This document shows positions 24,372 to 32,893 of a DNA stretch of 35,694 nucleotides, one piece after another (within the stretch, counting starts at the first letter, position 1; every line of letters starts with the position of its first letter). The stretch covers positions 1-35,694 of the forward strand of contig JANXXH010000065.1 of the NCBI GenBank assembly GCA_025350705.1. Reading direction: 5' to 3'. The notes under the pieces are model-generated. The model was not told the DNA's origin. It did not search any database and worked only from the letters and a program-made list of their open reading frames with translations. The DNA is from Gallionella sp. (GTDB lineage Bacteria > Pseudomonadota > Gammaproteobacteria > Burkholderiales > Gallionellaceae). A program made the translations under genes and the position numbers.

Positions 24372-24947
24372 ATGTCTACAGAATTGTTTGAGGCCGTAAG
24401 TTCGGGCAACCTGGTCTCTGTCCGGCGGATGTTGGCCGCCGGAGCCGAGATCAATTCGCGCGACAGAGAAGGTGCCACGCTGCTGATGCTGGCATCCCAC
24501 GCCGGAAATCTACCCATGGTGCTGGCGTTGATCGAAGCCGGTGCGGACGTCAATGCAAGCGATGAACGCGGTTGGACACCACTGATGAAGGCGGCCTATA
24601 ACGCGGAGCTGGATCGGGGATTTGCAGATGTTGCACAAGCCTTGATCGATGCGGGGGCGAACGTCGAGGCGCCGATCGCTTACGGTATCCGTCCCTTGAT
24701 GCTTGCGGCGGGTTATGGTGAAACAGCAGTGGTCGAAACGCTGCTGAAAGAGGGAGCCGATGTGATGGCACGCAACGAAGGCGGCCTTACAGCGTTGATG
24801 ATGGTGAAGCAGAAGCATTACGTGGATGTGATCAATCTGTTGCATGAGGCTGAACGGGATGCCGGGGTCGGGGAGGGCAGTTGTTCCAGCAAAAATGAAC
24901 CGGGATCTAAAGTAGTGACTTTTCTGAAACCCGCAGCAAAACCCTGA
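24372..24947 (+). CDS. Ankyrin-repeat protein, 191 aa
   Basis: A 191-residue protein built of about four to five ankyrin repeats. Repeat consensus is clear in EGATLLMLASHAGNLPMVLALIEAGADVN, RGWTPLMKAA, YGIRPLMLAAGYGETAVVETLLKEGADV and GGLTALMMVKQKHYVDVINLL. There is no signal peptide, so it is probably a cytoplasmic binding or scaffold protein. The tail ends KVVTFLKPAAKP and has one cysteine. The ATG follows AGGAAAA. It sits 61 bases after the small cytochrome gene. The partner is not indicated by the sequence. Confidence 0.85.
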   Translation: MSTELFEAVSSGNLVSVRRMLAAGAEINSRDREGATLLMLASHAGNLPMVLALIEAGADVNASDERGWTPLMKAAYNAELDRGFADVAQALIDAGANVEAPIAYGIRPLMLAAGYGETAVVETLLKEGADVMARNEGGLTALMMVKQKHYVDVINLLHEAERDAGVGEGSCSSKNEPGSKVVTFLKPAAKP

Positions 24948-24985
24948 CAACTGCTTTTTTTGTATCAACACTCTGAAAGTTGGCA

Positions 24986-25213
24986 ATGCCCTATTTTGTG
25001 TACAAGATATTTGAAAAGCCGATCCGTCGATTGGAGAAACTGGAACAGTACGAGGCTTTTCGTGAAGCATCGAACCGGGCCAAGCTGCTGCGTGGTGAGC
25101 AGCCAGAAGATGCGTCAGGTGTCATTAAAGTTATCTTTGCCGATAATGAATTGCACGCCGAAGATTTGCTCAATCAAGTGCGCTTGGCAGCCCCCAATCC
25201 TCAGGATGATTAA
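24986..25213 (+). CDS. Small conserved-looking protein, 75 aa
   Basis: A 75-residue protein beginning MPYFVYKIFEKPIRRLEKLEQYEAF and ending with a beta-helix element GVIKVIFADNELHAEDLLNQVR. Similar small proteins, as I recall them, occur in other betaproteobacteria and carry no assigned function. It has no cysteine and no signal peptide. The ATG at 24986 follows GAAAG; a TTG six bases earlier is less likely. It lies between the ankyrin gene and a cysteine-rich gene, all on one strand. Confidence 0.6.
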   Translation: MPYFVYKIFEKPIRRLEKLEQYEAFREASNRAKLLRGEQPEDASGVIKVIFADNELHAEDLLNQVRLAAPNPQDD

Positions 25214-25236
25214 AGGGAGCCTCTAAACAACACGCA

Positions 25237-25665
25237 ATGGACGAAACAGCCTATAGGCGGGCGCTGTCAACTGCGATTCTGCGTGCATGCCCGTTTGAAA
25301 AGTCATTGTTAACGCATTGTGCGGCTTGCTCGAAAGCAGAGAAGCGTAATATTGCCGAGCGTGAAATAGTTGATTGCAATTGCGTTGGGGCACACGAACG
25401 TTGCATCGCAATGCGTGACTTGTTGCGGAACAACTTCGCATTTGCGCTGGGCAAGTCACATATCGATGGCACGCTGCCGCATGCGCAAGAAATGCGTATG
25501 CAATGCGGTGGCTTGAAGGGACTGCAATTTGTGCTGGATGGCAGTGATGAGGTTGCTGATGTAGCCGCGCTTTTGGCTATGGCCTGGCAGAGGTACGGTG
25601 AATTGGAGGATATCCCGTATTCGGAGATCGTCCGGTTTGTAAACACCCATTTCAAAGTACGTTAG
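25237..25665 (+). CDS. Cysteine-rich protein of unknown function, 142 aa
   Basis: Not recognised. The N-terminal part has seven cysteines in all, six of them in about 40 residues: Cys18, Cys28, Cys31, Cys47, Cys49 and Cys56, with Cys90 later. The spacing (CPFEKSLLTHCAAC and CNCVGAHERC) suggests a zinc or iron-sulfur site. Conserved-looking segments are IAEREIVDC and the C-terminal EIVRFVNTHFKV. There is no signal peptide, so it is probably cytoplasmic. It begins 23 bases after the 75-aa gene. A metal-binding regulatory or electron-transfer role is possible, but unsupported beyond the cysteine pattern. Confidence 0.65.
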   Translation: MDETAYRRALSTAILRACPFEKSLLTHCAACSKAEKRNIAEREIVDCNCVGAHERCIAMRDLLRNNFAFALGKSHIDGTLPHAQEMRMQCGGLKGLQFVLDGSDEVADVAALLAMAWQRYGELEDIPYSEIVRFVNTHFKVR

Positions 25666-25718
25666 ATTTTATTGGTAGTAGATGATCTGCTGCTCACAAC
25701 AGGAGCAACATTAGAGCC

Positions 25719-25762
25719 ATGTCAGAGCAACCCACGGAAATTAATTACGCCAGCAATCCTGT
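25719..25762 (+). other. Out-of-frame N-terminal piece of the DUF971 gene
   Basis: From the ATG at 25719 the frame reads MSEQPTEINYASNP, matching the usual N-terminus of DUF971 proteins (a PTEI.. segment before the LEI/LE.F strand). It then runs into unrelated sequence and stops at 25904. The true continuation, LEITFDEDACYQLPYEYLR-like, is one frame over, from 25763. An AGGAGC lies upstream of this ATG, while the downstream ATG has no ribosome binding site. This indicates a one-base loss near 25760. Confidence 0.6.
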
Positions 25763-26080
25763 ATGCTCGAGATCACTTTCGACGAAGATGCATGCTATCA
25801 ACTGCCCTATGAGTTGCTGCGCGTGTATTCTCCATCTGCCGATGTCAGCGGACACGGGCCCGGGCAGGAGGTATTGCAGACAGGAAAGAAGGATGTCGGG
25901 GTAAGCTCAGTCACGCCGGTCGGCAGTTATGTCATCCAGATCGACTTCGATGACGGACACGATACCGGGCTATACACATGGGAGTATTTGCATAAGTTGG
26001 GCAAAAACCAGGGTGAATTATGGAAGGATTATTTGCTCCGGCTTGGCATTGCGGGAGCAAGTCGCGAACCTAGTCCTTAA
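25763..26080 (+). CDS. DUF971 family protein, apparently frameshifted near its start
   Basis: A 105-residue frame that covers most of a DUF971 protein (a domain related to the N-terminal part of gamma-butyrobetaine hydroxylase). Family features are LPYELLRVYSPSADV, GHGPGQEVLQTGKK, SVTPVGSYVIQIDFDDGHDTGLYTW and ELWKDYLLRLG. DUF971 proteins are found beside iron-sulfur carriers such as Mrp; mrp follows here. The N-terminal PTEI segment lies in a different frame at 25719-25762. As it stands the product starts at ATG 25763 without a visible ribosome binding site. It could be a pseudogene, a sequence error, or a shorter functional form. Confidence 0.7.
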   Translation: MLEITFDEDACYQLPYELLRVYSPSADVSGHGPGQEVLQTGKKDVGVSSVTPVGSYVIQIDFDDGHDTGLYTWEYLHKLGKNQGELWKDYLLRLGIAGASREPSP

Positions 26081-26117
26081 GTCGGGATCCGTGCAAGCAA
26101 GACCGGGCAAAAAATAC

Positions 26118-26147
26118 CCGACAAATTAAGTCGGCATAGTTTAAAAT
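26118..26147 (+). promoter_or_regulatory. Candidate promoter upstream of mrp
   Basis: CCGACA (26118-26123) and TAAAAT (26142-26147) are separated by 18 bases, about 40 bases before the mrp ATG. Around them TTAAGTCGG occurs twice (26078-26086 and 26126-26134) and GTCGGG (26081-26086) pairs with CCCGAC (26117-26122). The -10 element matches well; the -35 element is partial. Confidence 0.3.
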
Positions 26148-26184
26148 CCTGTCCTAAACGTTTTAATTGATCCAGGAGCAAGTG

Positions 26185-27279
26185 ATGAGTTTTAAAGATA
26201 CTGATGTGCAGAATGCGTTGAAGAATTTGATCGACCCGAACACCAAAAAAGATTTCGTCAGCGGCAAGTCCGTCAAGAACATCAAGATCAGCGGCAGCGA
26301 TGTGTCGCTGGATATCCTGCTCGGCTATCCGGCCAAGAGCGTGTGGGACGAGATACGCGCGATGGTAGAAGCGCATCTGAAATCGGCTTTGCCGGGCGTG
26401 GGCAAGATCAGCGTCAACGTAAGCAGCAAGGTCGTGCCGCATGCGGTGCAGCGCGGCGTGAAGCTGGTGGAAGGCGTGAAGAACATCATCGCGGTGGCGA
26501 GCGGTAAAGGCGGCGTAGGTAAGTCCACCACCGCCGTGAACCTTGCGCTGGCGCTGGCCGCCGAAGGTGCGCGCGTGGGCGTGCTGGATGCCGACATCTA
26601 CGGTCCTTCGCAACCGACCATGCTAGGCATTTCCGGCCAACCGAAATCGAAGGATGGAAAATCGATGGAGCCGATGAGCAACCACGGCCTGCAGGCCATG
26701 TCCATCGGCTTCATGATCGACGGTGACGATACGCCCATGGTGTGGCGCGGCCCGATGGTGACCCAAGCGTTGGATCAGTTGCTGCATCAAACTAAATGGG
26801 ACAATCTGGATTACCTGGTAGTTGATCTGCCGCCGGGCACCGGTGACATCCAGCTTACACTGGCGCAAAAAGTGCCGGTGACCGGTGCTGTGATCGTGAC
26901 CACGCCTCAGGACATCGCGCTGATGGACGCGCGCAAAGGACTCAAGATGTTCGAGAAGGTCGGCATCAAGATCGTCGGCATTGTCGAGAACATGAGCACG
27001 CACATCTGTTCGAAATGCGGACACGAAGAACATATCTTTGGCGCGGGCGGCGGCGAGAAGATGTGCGCGGATTACGATGTGGAGTTTCTGGGCGGCTTGC
27101 CGCTGGACATTCGCATCCGCGAACAGGCGGACTCAGGCAATCCTACTGTAGTAGCCGACCCCGATGGCAGCATCGCCAAAGTGTATAAACAGATCGCACG
27201 CCGCATCGCGGTCAAGGTCGCGGACATGGCGCAGGATCACAGTGCGGCATTCCCTAAGATCGTGGTGCAGAATACCTAG
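26185..27279 (+). CDS. apbC: Mrp/ApbC iron-sulfur cluster carrier ATPase
   Basis: A 364-residue Mrp/NBP35-family ATPase that carries and delivers [4Fe-4S] clusters. An N-terminal MIP18/DUF59-like domain (about 1-90) is followed by the P-loop GKGGVGKST (107-115) and the DIYGPSQPTMLG segment. The cluster-binding CXXC is at Cys275 and Cys278 in THICSKCGHEEHIFG. The start at 26185 follows CAGGAG. The many iron-sulfur proteins of the dsr and pet operons fit with such a carrier. It converges with gspC, 21 bases apart. Confidence 0.94.
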   Translation: MSFKDTDVQNALKNLIDPNTKKDFVSGKSVKNIKISGSDVSLDILLGYPAKSVWDEIRAMVEAHLKSALPGVGKISVNVSSKVVPHAVQRGVKLVEGVKNIIAVASGKGGVGKSTTAVNLALALAAEGARVGVLDADIYGPSQPTMLGISGQPKSKDGKSMEPMSNHGLQAMSIGFMIDGDDTPMVWRGPMVTQALDQLLHQTKWDNLDYLVVDLPPGTGDIQLTLAQKVPVTGAVIVTTPQDIALMDARKGLKMFEKVGIKIVGIVENMSTHICSKCGHEEHIFGAGGGEKMCADYDVEFLGGLPLDIRIREQADSGNPTVVADPDGSIAKVYKQIARRIAVKVADMAQDHSAAFPKIVVQNT

Positions 27280-27300
27280 TCAAGGAGACCAGTAACCGGT

Positions 27301-27705
27301 TCACTTGCGTTTGGCATCGGTCGGCAATTCAACCCGCTTGATGACGCCATTATCAGAGAGCAGTACATAACGGTTCTGCACTTCTTTGACTGTGACACCG
27401 GGCGTCACTTCTTCATTGATTTTGTAAGCATGCGCCGGACGGCCATTCGCCGCCAGGATCGCAACGCTGTCAGCTGCTTTGCTGCCGACCACCACTCCTT
27501 TTAATTGGAAATTACTGGCGACGGCAGCAGTATGACCACCCAACAAACTTGCCGCAGCATCCAGCTTTGGCGCAGGCAGTGCTGTCTGGGGTGGGGCTGC
27601 GACAGATCGCATTGGCGGCTTGAACAACTGCATCGTCCAATATGCAGCCGAAACGCACAGGGCGAGGAACAGTACAAAACTCGTGATCAGTGGCATGCGC
27701 TTCAT
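27301..27705 (-). CDS. gspC: Type II secretion GspC-like protein, short form
   Basis: A 134-residue protein with one N-terminal membrane segment (LITSFVLFLALCVSAAYWTMQLF) and a periplasmic domain like the homology region of GspC: NFQLKGVVVGSKAADSVAILAANGRPAHAYKINEEV. The C-terminal PDZ or coiled-coil domain of longer GspC proteins is absent. GspC joins the inner-membrane platform to the GspD secretin. It is downstream of gspF but separated by a REP cluster. Ribosome binding site AGGA is upstream of the ATG. Identity is strong by context and pattern, less so by sequence. Confidence 0.75.
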   Translation of the reverse strand: MKRMPLITSFVLFLALCVSAAYWTMQLFKPPMRSVAAPPQTALPAPKLDAAASLLGGHTAAVASNFQLKGVVVGSKAADSVAILAANGRPAHAYKINEEVTPGVTVKEVQNRYVLLSDNGVIKRVELPTDAKRK

Positions 27706-27800
27706 TTCATTGTATTCCTGTTAATTAATGCTCAATCAATTTTTCATTCCAAGCCAATTAGAGAATTTGCCGGATGTCCGAAACTTTAGGCCGGACAACC

Positions 27801-27914
27801 GTAGGAGCGGGCCATGCCCGCGATAGTTGTTTGTTCGCGGGCATCACCCGCAAGAGGTACGCCGTGATTGTAAGGGGCTAAAGCCCCAACAACACACGCA
27901 GGCCCCGCTCCTAC
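27801..27914. repeat. Composite REP element between gspF and gspC
   Basis: GTAGGAGCGGG (27801-27811) pairs with CCCGCTCCTAC (27904-27914) at the two ends. Inside lie TGCCCGCGA (27815-27823) paired with TCGCGGGCA (27835-27843), and the hairpin GGGGCTAAAGCCCC (27874-27887). The left part matches the dsrL-dsrJ REP (14573-14632) over its first arm. The 27706-27942 gap has no gene beyond this element. Confidence 0.85.
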
Positions 27915-27942
27915 AATTATGCGAATTGGATTTGGTCGCATA

Positions 27943-29163
27943 TCAACGTACCAGTTGGTTGATCTCAATGATCGGCATCAATACCGCCAGCACGATCAGC
28001 AGCACCACCACGCCCATCGCCAGTATCAGCGCAGGTTCCAGCAAGCCTGCCATGGTCATCGCACGGCGTTCCAGATCTTGCTCCTGCGCGTTGGCGGCAC
28101 GCTCAAGCATCTTCGGCAATTCTCCGGTCGATTCGCCAGAGCGTATCATGTGGATCAGCATAGCCGGAAAATGTTTGTGCGCCGACAGCGCACGCGCCAG
28201 GCCTACACCTTCGCGCACGCTGTTGGTGGCTTCTTCGACTTGTGCGCGCATCGCGACATTGGTCAGGGTGTCGCGGCTGGTTTGTAATGCGCGCAATATC
28301 GGCACGCCGGAACCGGTGGTGATCGCCAGTGTGCTGGCGAAACGCGCCGTGTTGAGGCTGCGCTCGAATCTTCCATACATCGGCGCGGTCAGCAGCCAGG
28401 TATGCCAGCGCAACTTGATCTTCGGATCTTTCAGTGCGCGGCGCCAGGCGAAGGCCAGCGCGATGACAGCCAGCAAAACGATCCAGCCGTAATTCCTGAC
28501 GAAGTCCGAAACGCCCAGCATCACCGTGGTCAGAAACGGCAGCTTCTGTTTGGTGTTCGCGAACACCGACACGATCTGCGGCACCACATAGGTCAGCAAA
28601 AAGATCACGATCAGAAACGCCACGACGGTGACGATGGCCGGGTAGGTGAACGCAAGCCTGACTTTTTGCACCAGCGCATTGCGCCGCTCGATATAGTCGG
28701 CCAGCCGCGATAATACCTTTGCCAGTTGCCCGATCTGCTCGCCGGAGGTGACCAGCGCGCGATAGATGTCGGCGAAGTCGCGCGGATGTTTTGCCAGCGC
28801 ATCGGACAGCGAAGCGCCGCCCATCACCTCGGAACGTATCGACGCGACCAGGTCGCGCACATAAGTACGCTCGGCTTGTTCCAGTAATGCGGAGAACGCC
28901 TGCTCCAGCGGCAGGCTGGCTTCAAGCAGGCTTGCCAGTTGGCGCGTGAACAGTGCCAGCTCGATGGTGGACAGGCGATCGCCAAAGGCGCGGCTTTTGG
29001 TTTGTCCTGTTTCATCGAGCTGGGTCTCGATGGCATCGACGCTGATCGGCACCAGCCCCTGCGCGCGCAACTCTGCGCGCGCGGCGCGCGCGCTGTCTGA
29101 GTTGACCACACCTTTCTTGGTGTCGCCTGTGGCATCTACGGCTTCGTAGCTGAATGCGGGCAT
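27943..29163 (-). CDS. gspF: Type II secretion inner-membrane platform protein GspF
   Basis: A 406-residue GspF. Two copies of the T2SSF domain are visible, each with a conserved LPLEQAFSAL or SGVPILRALQ type segment, and three hydrophobic segments (FTYPAIVTVVAFLIVIFLLTYVV, WIVLLAVIALAFAW and ILAMGVVVLLIVLAVLMPII). It starts MPAFSYEAVDATGDTKKG, the usual GspF start; the longer frame up to 29265 is rejected because it overlaps gspE. It is 10 bases after gspE, so it is co-transcribed. Confidence 0.94.
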   Translation of the reverse strand: MPAFSYEAVDATGDTKKGVVNSDSARAARAELRAQGLVPISVDAIETQLDETGQTKSRAFGDRLSTIELALFTRQLASLLEASLPLEQAFSALLEQAERTYVRDLVASIRSEVMGGASLSDALAKHPRDFADIYRALVTSGEQIGQLAKVLSRLADYIERRNALVQKVRLAFTYPAIVTVVAFLIVIFLLTYVVPQIVSVFANTKQKLPFLTTVMLGVSDFVRNYGWIVLLAVIALAFAWRRALKDPKIKLRWHTWLLTAPMYGRFERSLNTARFASTLAITTGSGVPILRALQTSRDTLTNVAMRAQVEEATNSVREGVGLARALSAHKHFPAMLIHMIRSGESTGELPKMLERAANAQEQDLERRAMTMAGLLEPALILAMGVVVLLIVLAVLMPIIEINQLVR

Positions 29164-29173
29164 GTTGCTTTGC

Positions 29174-30613
29174 TTAATCCTTGGTGACGCGCAGCAATTC
29201 CGCCTGCGTCGTTGTGCCGTCGGCCAACCAGCGTTCGCCGTCCTCGCGCATCGTGCGCATCCCATCCCTTTGCGCGGCAGCGCGGATGTCGGCTTCCGAT
29301 GCTCGGTTGTGGATCTGCGCGCGTATCTGTTCGGTGGTCAGCAATAATTCATACACGCCGACACGCCCCTGATAGCCGGTGAGGCCGCATTTGTCGCAGC
29401 CGACCTCTACCCATAATTTTCCCTCCTGCCGTTTGCAGTGCGGGCACAATTTTCTTACCAGTCGTTGCGCGACTACGCCGAGCAGCGATGATGACAACAG
29501 GAACGGCTCGATGCCCATGTCGAGCAGGCGCGTGACGGCGGCAGCCGAGTCGTTGGTGTGCAAAGTCGCAAGCACCAGATGGCCGGTCAACGAGGCCTGC
29601 ACGGCGATCTGCGCGGTTTCCAGGTCGCGTATCTCGCCGATCATGATGATGTCGGGGTCTTGCCGGAGGATGGCGCGCAAGGCTTTGGCGAACGTCATGT
29701 CGATGCGCGGATTGACCTGGGTCTGGCCGATGCCGTTCAGTTCGTATTCAACCGGGTCTTCTACCGTCAGGATATTGGTATCGGTCTTATTCAACCGCGA
29801 CAGCGCGGCATACAGCGTGGTGGTCTTCCCCGATCCTGTAGGCCCGGTGACCAGCACGATGCCGTGCGGCTGCGCGATCAGTTTGTCGAATTGCGCTAGC
29901 GTCTCCGCGCTCATGCCCAGGTGCTGCAAGTCGAGCTTGCCGGATTCCTTGTCGAGCAGGCGCAACACCGCGCGTTCGCCATGGCCGGTGGGCAACGTGG
30001 AGACGCGCACATCGACCGCCTTTCCGCCGACGCGCAGCGTGATGCGGCCATCCTGAGGCAAACGTTTTTCGGCGATGTCGAGCTGCGCCATGATCTTGAT
30101 GCGCGAGATCAGCGAGGCATGGATCGCCTTCTTGGGCCTGACCACATCACGCAAACTGCCGTCGATGCGAAAGCGCACTACTGAAATCTGCTCGAATGGT
30201 TCGATATGGATATCCGATGCGCCTTCGCGCAATGCCTGCGTCAGCAGCGCATTGATCATGCGGATCACCGGCGCATCGTCGGCCGATTCGAGCAAGTCTT
30301 CGACCGCCGGCATGTCCAGCATCAGTTTGTTCAGGTCCAGATCGGATTCGTATTCGTCGATGACTTGCGCTGCGTCGCCGCCCGAACCGGCATAGGCTTT
30401 GGCGATCTCCGCTTCGAGAGCTTCACGCGACATGGATTTCAACCTGATGTGCCCGAAACAGCGGCTCACTTCCGCGATCGCCTTCGGAGCGGTTGCTTCC
30501 GATATCCAGACTTCAACGGCACTGTCCAAGATGCTGTTGCGCTGTGCCAGCAGCACGAAGTCACGGGCGAATGCGTAGGGGAGGAGGTGAGTGCCGATTG
30601 AAGAATCACTCAT
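29174..30613 (-). CDS. gspE: Type II secretion ATPase GspE
   Basis: A 479-residue secretion ATPase. Walker A is GPTGSGKT (257-264), Walker B-like [12 protein letters not shown] (319-330), and the His box [14 protein letters not shown] (343-356). A zinc motif has CPHC (390-393) and CDKC (406-409). The N-terminal domain (about 1-110) is like GspE N1/N2 domains. It powers pseudopilus assembly. It follows gspD after six bases and precedes gspF. The ORF length is normal. Confidence 0.95.
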   Translation of the reverse strand: MSDSSIGTHLLPYAFARDFVLLAQRNSILDSAVEVWISEATAPKAIAEVSRCFGHIRLKSMSREALEAEIAKAYAGSGGDAAQVIDEYESDLDLNKLMLDMPAVEDLLESADDAPVIRMINALLTQALREGASDIHIEPFEQISVVRFRIDGSLRDVVRPKKAIHASLISRIKIMAQLDIAEKRLPQDGRITLRVGGKAVDVRVSTLPTGHGERAVLRLLDKESGKLDLQHLGMSAETLAQFDKLIAQPHGIVLVTGPTGSGKTTTLYAALSRLNKTDTNILTVEDPVEYELNGIGQTQVNPRIDMTFAKALRAILRQDPDIIMIGEIRDLETAQIAVQASLTGHLVLATLHTNDSAAAVTRLLDMGIEPFLLSSSLLGVVAQRLVRKLCPHCKRQEGKLWVEVGCDKCGLTGYQGRVGVYELLLTTEQIRAQIHNRASEADIRAAAQRDGMRTMREDGERWLADGTTTQAELLRVTKD

Positions 30614-30619
30614 TGCGAT

Positions 30620-32893
30620 TTATTGCGCTGCCGCCGGTTGCTGCGGAGCAGGGCTTTGTGGAAGTTCAGATTGAGAATCTTGTGGTGCGTTCGGCTCGGT
30701 CTTGTTGGATCCGGTACTATTGGCCCCGGTATTATTGGATAGCGGGCCGTTATCCATCCGGTTGAACAATAGACCTCCGTTCATCTTTCCATCCTGTAGG
30801 GGTGGCAGCTGCGGCGCGTTCATATTCGGCAACACGAAAGTCCGATCCGGTTGTCCGTTGATTTCCGCATCGCGGATATACTCATAGCGATCTGCAGACA
30901 GATTCACGCTCTGTTCATTGTTGCGTACGATGGTTGGCCGCAAGAACACCATCAGATTTGTTTTGACGTGACTGCGCTTCTTGTACTGGAATAAACTTCC
31001 CAGGATCGGAATATCACCCAAGCCCGGTACTTTCTCGATGCTGTCCTGCATGTTGTCATCGATCAAGCCGCCCAGCACGATGATCTGTCCGTCATCCACC
31101 AGCACATTGGTATCGAGCGAGCGTTTGCTGGTGATGAGCCCGGCTGAATTGGTCGAATCCTGAATGGAGGAGGTTTCCTGATAAATCGCCAGTTTGACCG
31201 TGCCGCCTTGTGAGATTTGCGGCTTCACGCGCAACGTCAGACCGATATCCTTGCGCTCGACCGTCTGGAATGGATTCACGCTCGAGCTGCCGCCTGAGGC
31301 CGCCGTCGTGTACTGACCGGTAATGAAAGGCACGTTCTGGCCGACGATGATCTTTGCTTCTTCATTGTCGAGTGTGATCAGGTTGGGCATCGACAGGATA
31401 TTTGCGCTGGTGTCGGATTCAAGCGCATGGACTAATGCGCCCAGGCCGGAGTGGTTTAAATAGCCGAGGGTCAGGCCGTTGCCCAACGGCAGAGGTGCGT
31501 TTCCGGCAGCTTTTGCAACAGCCTGGTTGATCAGGTTGTTACCTCCCGAGTTAAAACCGGTCAGTGCCCCCACCTGGTAGTTGCCGCTAGTGCTTCCGGC
31601 CAAGCCGGCCCATTGCACGCCCAACTCTGCCGCTTTGCTTGCGGACACTTCGACGATCAGCGACTCGATATAAACCTGGGCACGGCGCGCATCGAGTTGG
31701 TCGATGATAGCCCGCAAATTGCGGTAGACCGATTCACTGGCAGTGATGATCAGTGTATTGGTCGTTGGGTCGGCCTGGATGAACCCGGCTGGGCCGCCGC
31801 TGGACAGCGGCTGAGCTTGCGATGGCATGGGTGCTGGCGCCGAAGGCGATGGGAGCGCTGTCGTGATTGCGGAAGTATCCGAAGACATGACGGCGCGCAA
31901 GGTCTGCGCTAGCTTGGTCGCTTCGGCATTTTTTAAATATACGACATGCACATTGCCCGGCTGCGCGGTCGGCTGGTCGAGTTTTTCAATCAACGCTTTT
32001 GCCAGATTGGAGCGTGCTTCGGACGGCGCGCGAATCAGGACAGAATTGGTGCGCGGATAGGCGAGCAATGTGATGCGCCCGGCATCGCCTCCGGTTGCGC
32101 TGGCCGGCTCCAGCAGCCGATTGACCATCACAGCAATGTCGCTGGCGACCGCATAACGGATGGGAACCATCTCCAGATCGCTGTTCGCGGGACCGTCCAG
32201 TGCCGAGATTATTTTGCCCAGCCGCAGCAGGTTATCGGCATAATCGGTGATGACCAGCGTGTTGTTGCCCGGATTGGCGTTGATAGTGTTGTTCGGGGAG
32301 ATCAGCGGGCGCAACACTGCCACCAGATTGTTGGCGGATTCATAATTCAAATGAAAAACCTGTGTCGCGATCTGGTCGCCGCGTACTACACCGGACTGGC
32401 CGGATTGAAGAGGGCTGGCCTGCAACTTGGCGTCCGCTTCCGGTACTACTTTGGCATAACCGTTGGCGGTCACCACCGAGTAACCGCGCAAACGCAACAC
32501 CGAGGTCAACAATTGAAAAGCCTGATCCTTGGTGAGCGGCTTTTCGGATACCAGGCTGACCGTGCCTTTAACGCGGGGATCGATGATGAATGTTATGTTG
32601 GTGTAATCGCCAACCGCTGCGATCACCGATTCGATATCGGCATCGACAAAATTGAGTGTGCCCCTATTCGATCCCGTATCCATCTTGGCACTGGTGGCTG
32701 CATGCTTACCAGAAATTACAGGATCAGCGGCTCTCTTGCCGGTGAGCTCATCGATATTTGGATCCTGCGCTTGTGCCAAAGGCGTGGCCGACACCGCTAA
32801 CAGCAGCAATATCATTGCATTCCAGAACCGCCGTCCGGCGGGTCTTTGCTCTGTTGTTTGAATGTGATTTTTCTGCAATTTATTTTTTATCAT
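30620..32893 (-). CDS. gspD: Type II secretion outer-membrane secretin GspD
   Basis: A 757-residue secretin. A signal region (WNAMILLLLAVSATPLAQA, about 24-42) precedes N0 and N1-N3 domains (for example GTLNFVDADIESVIAAVGDYTN and VHVVYLKNAEATKLAQTL). The secretin core has VGQNVPFITGQYT and VPGLGDIPILGSLF, and the C-terminal S-domain is low-complexity, rich in Asn, Gln and Pro. It forms the channel for folded exoproteins. The start overlaps the gspN stop (ATGA). The unusual Q/P tail may bind the outer membrane or a pilotin. Confidence 0.95.
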   Translation of the reverse strand: MIKNKLQKNHIQTTEQRPAGRRFWNAMILLLLAVSATPLAQAQDPNIDELTGKRAADPVISGKHAATSAKMDTGSNRGTLNFVDADIESVIAAVGDYTNITFIIDPRVKGTVSLVSEKPLTKDQAFQLLTSVLRLRGYSVVTANGYAKVVPEADAKLQASPLQSGQSGVVRGDQIATQVFHLNYESANNLVAVLRPLISPNNTINANPGNNTLVITDYADNLLRLGKIISALDGPANSDLEMVPIRYAVASDIAVMVNRLLEPASATGGDAGRITLLAYPRTNSVLIRAPSEARSNLAKALIEKLDQPTAQPGNVHVVYLKNAEATKLAQTLRAVMSSDTSAITTALPSPSAPAPMPSQAQPLSSGGPAGFIQADPTTNTLIITASESVYRNLRAIIDQLDARRAQVYIESLIVEVSASKAAELGVQWAGLAGSTSGNYQVGALTGFNSGGNNLINQAVAKAAGNAPLPLGNGLTLGYLNHSGLGALVHALESDTSANILSMPNLITLDNEEAKIIVGQNVPFITGQYTTAASGGSSSVNPFQTVERKDIGLTLRVKPQISQGGTVKLAIYQETSSIQDSTNSAGLITSKRSLDTNVLVDDGQIIVLGGLIDDNMQDSIEKVPGLGDIPILGSLFQYKKRSHVKTNLMVFLRPTIVRNNEQSVNLSADRYEYIRDAEINGQPDRTFVLPNMNAPQLPPLQDGKMNGGLLFNRMDNGPLSNNTGANSTGSNKTEPNAPQDSQSELPQSPAPQQPAAAQ

